From contig JAHFFQ010000033.1 of NCBI GenBank assembly GCA_023247875.1, positions 1-11,598 of the forward strand: 11,598 nt of DNA, given 5' to 3'. This document shows positions 6,281 to 11,598 of this stretch, in pieces (within the stretch, counting starts at the first letter, position 1; each line of letters opens with the position of its first letter). Source of the stretch: Candidatus Omnitrophota bacterium (GTDB taxonomy: Bacteria > Omnitrophota > Gorgyraeia > Gygaellales > Profunditerraquicolaceae). The translations under genes and the position numbers were made by a program. Under the pieces are notes generated by a model. That model was not told the DNA's origin. It made no database searches and saw only the letters and a list, made by a program, of their open reading frames with translations.

Positions 6281-7394
6281 AGCGGTAGCCTGGAAGGAGT
6301 TCATCCAGATCAAGCGTGACCCGCGAAGCCTCGGCCTTGCCCTGGCCATCCCGATATTCATGCTCTTGATCTTCGGTTACGGGCTTTCACTTGACATCGA
6401 TCATGTGCGCACCCTTGTCTGGAACCAGGATGCCTCAAGCCAGGTTAGCCGGGATTTCCTGCTTAATTTCAAGAACTCCAAATATTTCAGGATAGTCGGC
6501 TACACCGATAATTACCGGGATATCCAGAATAAGATCGATAAAGGGGATATAATGATGGCGCTGGTCATCCCTAAGGATTTTTCGCATTATATCGAATCCG
6601 GAAAGATCGCGCCTTTACAGCTTTTAATCGACGGTAGCGATGCCAACACCGCGACCATTGCCATTGGCTATGTGCGCTCGGTAGTTTCTAAATACAACGT
6701 GGATCTCCTGACCAGCGCCTTTAGGGAACATGGGTTAAACCCGGTTAACTCTTTGGATCCCCGGATGAGGGTTTGGTTCAATATGGGGATGGTCAGCACC
6801 TGGTTTATAATCCCCGGGGTCATTGCCATGATCATTATGATCATCTCGGCTTTGCTGATTTCCTTAACCATTGCCCGGGAGTGGGAGAGAGGAACGATGG
6901 AGCAATTGATCTCTACCCCGGTAAAAGGCCCGGAGCTTATTACCGGGAAATTCATACCGTATTTTGCCATCGGGTTCTTTGACCTTATGGTGGGTGTAGT
7001 CATGGCCAGGTTTTTATTCGGTGTCCCCTTCAGGGGCAGTTATACCCTGCTTATAATTTTAAGCTCTCTATTTATAACCGGGGCTTTATCCCTGGGGATA
7101 TTTATCTCCGTTGTCGCCAGGACCCAGCTTATGGCAAGCCAGCTGGCCAGCCTTTTAACGCTCATACCGACGATGCTGCTCTCCGGATTTATTTATCCTA
7201 TCTTTAATATGCCGAAAGCAGTGCAGGCAATTACTTATCTTATCCCGGCGCGTTACTATATAGTCGTATTAAGGGACCTCTTCCTGAAAGGCAACGGCAT
7301 CGCTACCATATGGGATGAAGCGCTCTTTTTGTTATTGTTCGCTTTTTTTATGTTTAGTTTTGCGCTGAGAAGATTCAGGAAGAAGGTGGCATAA
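6252..7394 (+). CDS. ybhS: ABC-2 type permease, YbhS-like
   Basis: A 380-residue membrane protein with the ABC-2 exporter layout. An N-terminal amphipathic region has KEFIQIKRDPRSL, then comes helix 1 (about 28-47). A large extracytoplasmic domain (about 50-175) contains LLIDGSDANTATIAIGYV. Five helices then follow to the C-terminus. The coupling segment AREWERGTMEQLISTPVK and the late motif LLSGFIYPIFNMP are characteristic of YbhS/YbhR and related drug or lipid exporters. Length is close to E. coli YbhS (377). It would pair with the next gene product to form the inner-membrane channel energised by the two ATPases. The ATG lies within the end of ATPase 2; GAGG at 6245-6248 is only three bases upstream, so re-initiation is likely. 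Confidence 0.93.
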   Translation: MTRESLKRIKAVAWKEFIQIKRDPRSLGLALAIPIFMLLIFGYGLSLDIDHVRTLVWNQDASSQVSRDFLLNFKNSKYFRIVGYTDNYRDIQNKIDKGDIMMALVIPKDFSHYIESGKIAPLQLLIDGSDANTATIAIGYVRSVVSKYNVDLLTSAFREHGLNPVNSLDPRMRVWFNMGMVSTWFIIPGVIAMIIMIISALLISLTIAREWERGTMEQLISTPVKGPELITGKFIPYFAIGFFDLMVGVVMARFLFGVPFRGSYTLLIILSSLFITGALSLGIFISVVARTQLMASQLASLLTLIPTMLLSGFIYPIFNMPKAVQAITYLIPARYYIVVLRDLFLKGNGIATIWDEALFLLLFAFFMFSFALRRFRKKVA

Positions 7395-7402
7395 GGTGTC
7401 CT

Positions 7403-8530
7403 ATGTTTGAGCGAGTCAAGGCGATCCTGATAAAGGAATTCAAGCAGATCTTTCGCGACCCGCGGATGAAAACGATAATTTTTATTTCTCCGCTTATCCA
7501 GATAATCCTGTTCGGTTACTCCGCCAACAGGGATATCACTTATGTGCCCACCGCGATCTTCGACCGGGATAACACAAAGGAAAGCCGGGATCTTCTGCGC
7601 AAGTTCACCTATTCCAAATATTTTGTACCCGTGCGCTATCTCACCGAAGATAAGCAGGAGAATGAAGTCCTGGATAAGGGCCAGGTTAGCCTGGTCATCC
7701 GTATTGACCGCGGCTTTGGCCGCGACCTTAAGGCCGGTAAGCAGGCCGATATCCAGCTCGTTTTTGACGGCACGGATTCAAATACCGCCATGGTCGTTAT
7801 GAGTTATGTCAATACGATCATAAGTAACTACCAGCAGGAGCTGTTTAAGGACAGGGCCGACACAGCCGGATTTATAAATACCGTGCCCAGCGTTGACCTC
7901 AGGGACCGCGCCTGGTTCAACGGCAACCTTATCTCAAGGAACTATTATCTGCCCGGGGTCATCTCCACTATCGTGACCGTGATGTCTCTTTTGCTCTCTG
8001 CCATGGCGATAGTAAAAGAGAAAGAGATCGGCACCATGGAGCAGCTGACCGTCAGCCCTTTAAAGCCCTTAGAACTTATCATAGGCAAGCTCCTGCCTTT
8101 CGCGGTTATCGCGCTTATTCAGGTCACCCTTATTACCATATTGGGGGTACTTTGGTTCCAGATACCGTTAAGAGGCAATCTGTTTTTCCTTTTATTTGCT
8201 ACCTGCATATATCTATTTACTACCCTGGGGATAGGGCTGTTTATTTCCACGATATCGGCAACCCAGCAGGAGGCGATGATGTCGGTGTTTCTTTTTTATA
8301 TGCCCACCGTCCTATTATCCGGTTTTGCCTATCCGATATCCAACATGCCGCAGGTTATCCGGTGGTCTACCTTTATTAACCCGCTGCGTTATTTTATGGT
8401 GGTTATCAGGAGTGTTTTCTTAAAAGGGGTCGGAATTGAGGTGCTTTGGACGCAGCTTGTGCCGCTTTTATTTATCGGCCTTACGGTTATTACCCTAAGC
8501 TACCTGCGTTTTCGCAAAAGATTAGCTTAA
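7403..8530 (+). CDS. ybhR: ABC-2 type permease, YbhR-like
   Basis: A 375-residue paralogue of the preceding permease with the same layout. It has N-terminal KEFKQIFRDPRMK, helix 1 at about 24-42, an extracytoplasmic domain with LVFDGTDSNTAMVVMSYV, then the coupling segment KEKEIGTMEQLTVSPLKP, several helices and LLSGFAYPISNMP. Length fits E. coli YbhR (368). The eight-base gap from the first permease and AAGGTG (7393-7398) four bases before ATG 7403 support this start. Having two distinct permeases and two distinct ATPases indicates a heteromeric exporter. Homologues are linked to export of drugs or cations; the substrate here is unknown. The next gene starts 16 bases downstream with no hairpin between. 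Confidence 0.93.
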   Translation: MFERVKAILIKEFKQIFRDPRMKTIIFISPLIQIILFGYSANRDITYVPTAIFDRDNTKESRDLLRKFTYSKYFVPVRYLTEDKQENEVLDKGQVSLVIRIDRGFGRDLKAGKQADIQLVFDGTDSNTAMVVMSYVNTIISNYQQELFKDRADTAGFINTVPSVDLRDRAWFNGNLISRNYYLPGVISTIVTVMSLLLSAMAIVKEKEIGTMEQLTVSPLKPLELIIGKLLPFAVIALIQVTLITILGVLWFQIPLRGNLFFLLFATCIYLFTTLGIGLFISTISATQQEAMMSVFLFYMPTVLLSGFAYPISNMPQVIRWSTFINPLRYFMVVIRSVFLKGVGIEVLWTQLVPLLFIGLTVITLSYLRFRKRLA

Positions 8531-8546
8531 CCTTACTTTAAAATTT

Positions 8547-9302
8547 ATGCTTAAACGAATAAAGAGGATAATATTTTTTCTGTTTCTCGCCGCTGTTTTG
8601 ATCGTTCTGGGGGTGTCTTTGTTTACCATATTCTTTGATCAGGCGGTAATCGTCAGGAGGGGCACGATCTACCGTGTGCCTTCCGAGCAGAAAATAGTGG
8701 CCTTGACCTTTGACGACGGGCCTTCTCCTGATTGGACCCCTAAGATATTAGACGCGCTCAAGAAGGCAAATATCAAGGCTACTTTTTTTATGCTGGGAAA
8801 GCACGCGGAGGAGTATCCGGAGGTGGCCAGGCGTGTAGCCAAAGAGGGCCATGAGATAGGCAACCATACCTATGACCATCACGTTCTTATTTATTACAAA
8901 AGAGAGGAATTGGATAAGGAGATAAGGGATGCCCAGGCAGCCATATATAAGGCCACCGGCGTAACTACAAAATATTTCCGGCCTCCCAAGGCCTGGCTTA
9001 CCGGAGATGAAAAGAAACAGGTCAGGGAGATGGGCTATGAGATTATCCTCTGGTCTTTAAATTCCAAGGATTGGGTTACCTTCCACGATAAGCAGATCAC
9101 CTCGTATATTTTAAGGAATGTCCGTCCGGGGGATATTATTCTTTTTCATGATTCCGGGGGTGTCTTTCGCCCCGAAGGAGGGAGCAGGAAGCAGACGGTA
9201 AAAACTATCCTGCGCCTGGCCGCTAAACTAAGGGAAAGGGGTTACAGGTTTGTGACTATCAACGAGCTTTTGAATTTACGGGAGAAAAATGGAAAACCAT
9301 AA
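8547..9302 (+). CDS. Membrane-anchored polysaccharide deacetylase (NodB domain, carbohydrate esterase 4 type)
   Basis: A 251-residue protein with an N-terminal signal anchor (about 8-30) and a NodB-fold domain with all five family motifs. These are TFDDGP (54-59, catalytic D56 and metal ligand D57), NHTYDH (106-111, metal ligands H107 and H111), RPPKAW (145-150, where RPPYG is usual), WSLNSKDW (169-176) and HDSGG (201-205, catalytic His). All key catalytic and metal residues are present, so it should be an active metal-dependent deacetylase outside the inner membrane, removing N- or O-acyl groups from a glycan or glycolipid. The substrate could be peptidoglycan, a secreted polysaccharide or a lipid-linked sugar. 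Next to an ArnT-like gene an ArnD-like deformylase role is conceivable, but the sequence resembles generic NodB proteins. No Shine-Dalgarno is visible before ATG 8547. Its end overlaps the next gene by 14 bases. Confidence 0.92.
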   Translation: MLKRIKRIIFFLFLAAVLIVLGVSLFTIFFDQAVIVRRGTIYRVPSEQKIVALTFDDGPSPDWTPKILDALKKANIKATFFMLGKHAEEYPEVARRVAKEGHEIGNHTYDHHVLIYYKREELDKEIRDAQAAIYKATGVTTKYFRPPKAWLTGDEKKQVREMGYEIILWSLNSKDWVTFHDKQITSYILRNVRPGDIILFHDSGGVFRPEGGSRKQTVKTILRLAAKLRERGYRFVTINELLNLREKNGKP

Positions 9303-10953
9303 GACGTTAAAACAGGTTTTACTGCTGGTTATATTATCTTATTTCTGTTTCATGTTCGGCAACTCCCTGGTCTCACTTACTATCCCTGATGAGGTTTTTT
9401 ACGCTCAAACCGCCAAGGAGATGCTCAAAAACGGAAGCTGGATGACCCCTTACATCTTCGGCCAACCGCAGTTTGAGAAACCGGTATTTCTTTACTGGCT
9501 GCTTAAGTCGGCCTTTATGGTTTCCGGGATAAATAGTTTTTCCGCCAGGTTTTTCCCGGCTTTCTTCGGGATGATCGGTGTGGTTGCCGCTTATTTCCTG
9601 GGGTGGATCGGCTTTAAAGACCATAAAAAGGCATTTATTTCAGCGATAGTTTTAATGACCGGAGGCCTTTATGTGGGCCTGGCCAGGACAGTGTTTACGG
9701 ACCTGGTTTTTTCCGTATTCATACTTTTGTCCCTGTTATCTTTTTATTGGGGGTACTCTTTTAAAAACAGGAAGGGCCCCGGGATATTGTTGTTTTTTGT
9801 TTTTGCCGGACTGGCTACCCTGACCAAAGGCCCGCTGGGTTTATTCATCCCTCTGTTAGCGGTGATCGCGTTTTTATGGATCAGGAAAGATGCTAAATTC
9901 TTGTTTGGAGGTTATCTTTTCTGGGGATTGCTGATTTTTGGGTTGATTTCCATTCCCTGGTATCTTTTGATGTTTAAACTGTACGGCAACGCTTTTATCC
10001 GTGAATTTTTTTACAATGACCACGTTAGAAGGATCATCCAGGCAGAGCATATCGGCAATGACACCTGGTATTTTTATCCCTTCTCCATGATAGGCTGTAT
10101 ATTCCCCTGGAGCCTTTTCCTGGTTACCGCCTTATTTTTCCTCCCCCGGTATTTAAAGCAAAAAGATAACGCGTTCTATGTTTTTCTGGCTTGCTGGATA
10201 GCCGCGACTTTTGTGATCTTTCAGCCTGCGCATTCCAAGTTAGTAAGCTATATCTTCCCGCTTTTTCCGGCGTTGGCTCTTATTTGCGGGGGTTTTATCG
10301 CCGACTCCCTCGCCCGGGAGAAGAGGAGCCGTTTGCTTTACCTTGTTTTATCCCTGAGCTTGCTGGTTGTTTTCTTAATGCCCCTGGCTTTGATCGTTGT
10401 TTCCGCCTGGTTTAGGCATTATTTAAGCCCGTATGTTTCATCGCAGGGTGCGGTTATTTTCTTTGTTTTTGCGTTCCTCTTATTCGGGCTGATTATACTG
10501 TCTTTGATGCTTAAGAGAAAATTATTGGAAAGTATTTACTGCCTGGGGTTGTTTGTCCCGCTAATGCTGTATTTTATCCCGCTTGCGCGGCAGGATATCG
10601 AACCCTTTCTTTCTCCGCGGGAATCCTGCGAATACCTGCTCACGAATTATAAAGTGGATAACGTTATTTTAAGTTCAAAATTTTTCGTGCGCGGGATAAA
10701 ATATTACACGGACAAAGAGGTGGCGGTGATCGATATGCCGGGAACCCCATTTTTTAGCCCGCACCCGATACCTTTTTTGAACACGCAGGATAAGGTGCGC
10801 GATTTCCTGCGCAGGCAAAAAATTACCTACGCCATCCTGAAAAAGAATTCGGTAGAGGACATAGACCAGCTTGTCGGCGGGGAATTCAAGTATACGGTGT
10901 TAAAGGGCATAGGCAATGAATATATCGTGAAGATCGAAACCGTTGCTAAATAA
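9289..10953 (+). CDS. ArnT-like integral-membrane glycosyltransferase (PMT_2/GT83 family)
   Basis: A 554-residue polytopic protein with about twelve hydrophobic helices and a soluble C-terminal domain (about 445-554). Family hallmarks are the acidic pair in PDEVFYAQTAKEML (D34, E35), the segment QFEKPVFLYWL (61-71), TDLVFS (137-142) and LTKGPLG (178-184). These match ArnT-type enzymes that take a sugar from an undecaprenyl or polyprenyl phosphate and attach it to lipid A or another acceptor on the periplasmic side. The length is practically that of E. coli ArnT (550). The donor sugar is not predictable, and no aminoarabinose biosynthesis genes lie in the window, so the symbol arnT is not assigned. 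The ATG is preceded by GGAG (9281-9284) at four bases and overlaps the deacetylase gene by 14 bases, suggesting both modify the same envelope glycan. Confidence 0.92.
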   Translation: MENHKTLKQVLLLVILSYFCFMFGNSLVSLTIPDEVFYAQTAKEMLKNGSWMTPYIFGQPQFEKPVFLYWLLKSAFMVSGINSFSARFFPAFFGMIGVVAAYFLGWIGFKDHKKAFISAIVLMTGGLYVGLARTVFTDLVFSVFILLSLLSFYWGYSFKNRKGPGILLFFVFAGLATLTKGPLGLFIPLLAVIAFLWIRKDAKFLFGGYLFWGLLIFGLISIPWYLLMFKLYGNAFIREFFYNDHVRRIIQAEHIGNDTWYFYPFSMIGCIFPWSLFLVTALFFLPRYLKQKDNAFYVFLACWIAATFVIFQPAHSKLVSYIFPLFPALALICGGFIADSLAREKRSRLLYLVLSLSLLVVFLMPLALIVVSAWFRHYLSPYVSSQGAVIFFVFAFLLFGLIILSLMLKRKLLESIYCLGLFVPLMLYFIPLARQDIEPFLSPRESCEYLLTNYKVDNVILSSKFFVRGIKYYTDKEVAVIDMPGTPFFSPHPIPFLNTQDKVRDFLRRQKITYAILKKNSVEDIDQLVGGEFKYTVLKGIGNEYIVKIETVAK

Positions 10954-10958
10954 CAGCG

Positions 10959-11598
10959 ATGAACAATAAGAAAAAAACCGCGTTCCAGCTTATTTTACTT
11001 TTCGGCCTGGTCAGCCTTTTCGGGGATATGGTCTATGAAGGGGCGCGCAGCGTAAACGGCCCCTATCTTAAGACGCTCGGCGCTAATGCCGCCATAGTCG
11101 GCCTGGTTGCCGGGCTAGCCGAATTCTTAGGTTACGCGGTGCGCCTGGCTTCGGGGTATTTTGCCGATAAAACCAGGGCCTATTGGTTATTTACCTTCCT
11201 CGGTTATGGTATGTTGGTCAGCGTGCCTTTATTGTCCTTATCCGGGGTATGGCAGGTCGCGGTTATTTTCATCATTATGGAGAGGCTGGGTAAGGCCCTG
11301 CGCAGCCCGGCAAGAGACACCATTCTTTCTCAGGCAACTAAACAGGTGGGCACAGGAATTGGTTTTGCCATAGCCGAGGTGCTTGATCAGCTCGGGGCCA
11401 TCGCCGGGCCCTTGATCTTTACCGCGCTTTTTGTGATCCTCGGCAAAGGGAATAGAAATATAGCGGATTATCAATACGGTTATTCCCTGCTGTGGGTTCC
11501 TTTGGTTTTAGTTTTACTCTGCGTTATCCTTGCCTGGCGCCGCGTACCTGAGCCGGAAGCTTTAGAGACCCCTGTAATTAAAAGTTCGCAAACGGATA
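10959..11598 (+). CDS. MFS transporter, N-terminal half (3' truncated by window end)
   Basis: ATG 10959, five bases after the previous stop, opens a frame that runs off the right edge without a stop (213 complete codons). The translation has about six hydrophobic helices ending near residue 193. There is a motif A-like loop GYFADKTRAYW (66-76) between helices 2 and 3, the early segment LFGDMVYEGARSVNGPYL (20-37), and the conserved MERLGKALRSPARDT (107-121). A hydrophilic stretch starts near 194 and would be the central cytoplasmic loop of a 12-helix major facilitator protein. Substrate is unknown; family members with this GDMxYEGARS signature are mostly uncharacterised putative exporters. No clear Shine-Dalgarno is seen, so coupling to the ArnT-like gene is likely. 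Only the first half can be judged. Confidence 0.85.
   Translation, partial: MNNKKKTAFQLILLFGLVSLFGDMVYEGARSVNGPYLKTLGANAAIVGLVAGLAEFLGYAVRLASGYFADKTRAYWLFTFLGYGMLVSVPLLSLSGVWQVAVIFIIMERLGKALRSPARDTILSQATKQVGTGIGFAIAEVLDQLGAIAGPLIFTALFVILGKGNRNIADYQYGYSLLWVPLVLVLLCVILAWRRVPEPEALETPVIKSSQTD

Noticed and set aside
8531..8546. Operon boundary between the exporter and the deacetylase
   Set aside because: The 16-base gap has no hairpin and no promoter-like hexamer pair, so continued transcription is more likely.
1..11598. CRISPR array, tRNA/rRNA genes, insertion sequence or phage genes
   Set aside because: No regularly spaced repeats, cloverleaf candidates, transposase-like proteins or terminal inverted repeats were seen on either strand.

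Overview
The window reads as chromosomal DNA from a Gram-negative (diderm) bacterium, because it encodes a TolC-type outer-membrane channel, a periplasmic adaptor and an ArnT-type lipid-linked sugar transferase. Base composition is moderate. Arg codons AGG/CGC, Ile ATA and a tightly overlapping gene layout recall uncultured lineages such as Candidatus Omnitrophota, but that placement is an impression and not a result. Everything identified lies on the + strand. I see no tRNA, rRNA, IS element, CRISPR array or attachment site.

Region 1 (1-797) is the 3' part of a membrane protein with a polytopic GT-C/TMTC-like end followed by three TPR units. Region 2 (about 821-2336) is a compact unit. It has a near-consensus sigma70 promoter, then a short structured leader ending in a terminator-like hairpin with a U-run, then an overlooked 54-codon gene for a putative zinc-binding mini-protein. 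That gene overlaps the start of an RhlE-type DEAD-box RNA helicase by the four bases ATGA. This is the most unusual part of the window.

Region 3 (about 2343-8530) starts at a second good promoter and holds a complete tripartite efflux system: TolC-like channel, HlyD/YbhG-like adaptor, two ABC ATPases and two ABC-2 permeases. Order and motifs match the ybhGFSR system, but the double ATPase YbhF is split into two overlapping genes and a TolC gene has joined the operon. Together these would make an ATP-driven pump across both membranes.

Region 4 (8547-11598) continues with no visible terminator. It holds a membrane-anchored polysaccharide deacetylase, an ArnT-like glycosyltransferase and the N-terminal half of an MFS transporter cut by the window end. 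From the second promoter onward, gaps are at most 16 bases and several genes overlap, so all nine genes may form one envelope-focused operon for drug or lipid efflux plus envelope glycan or lipid modification.
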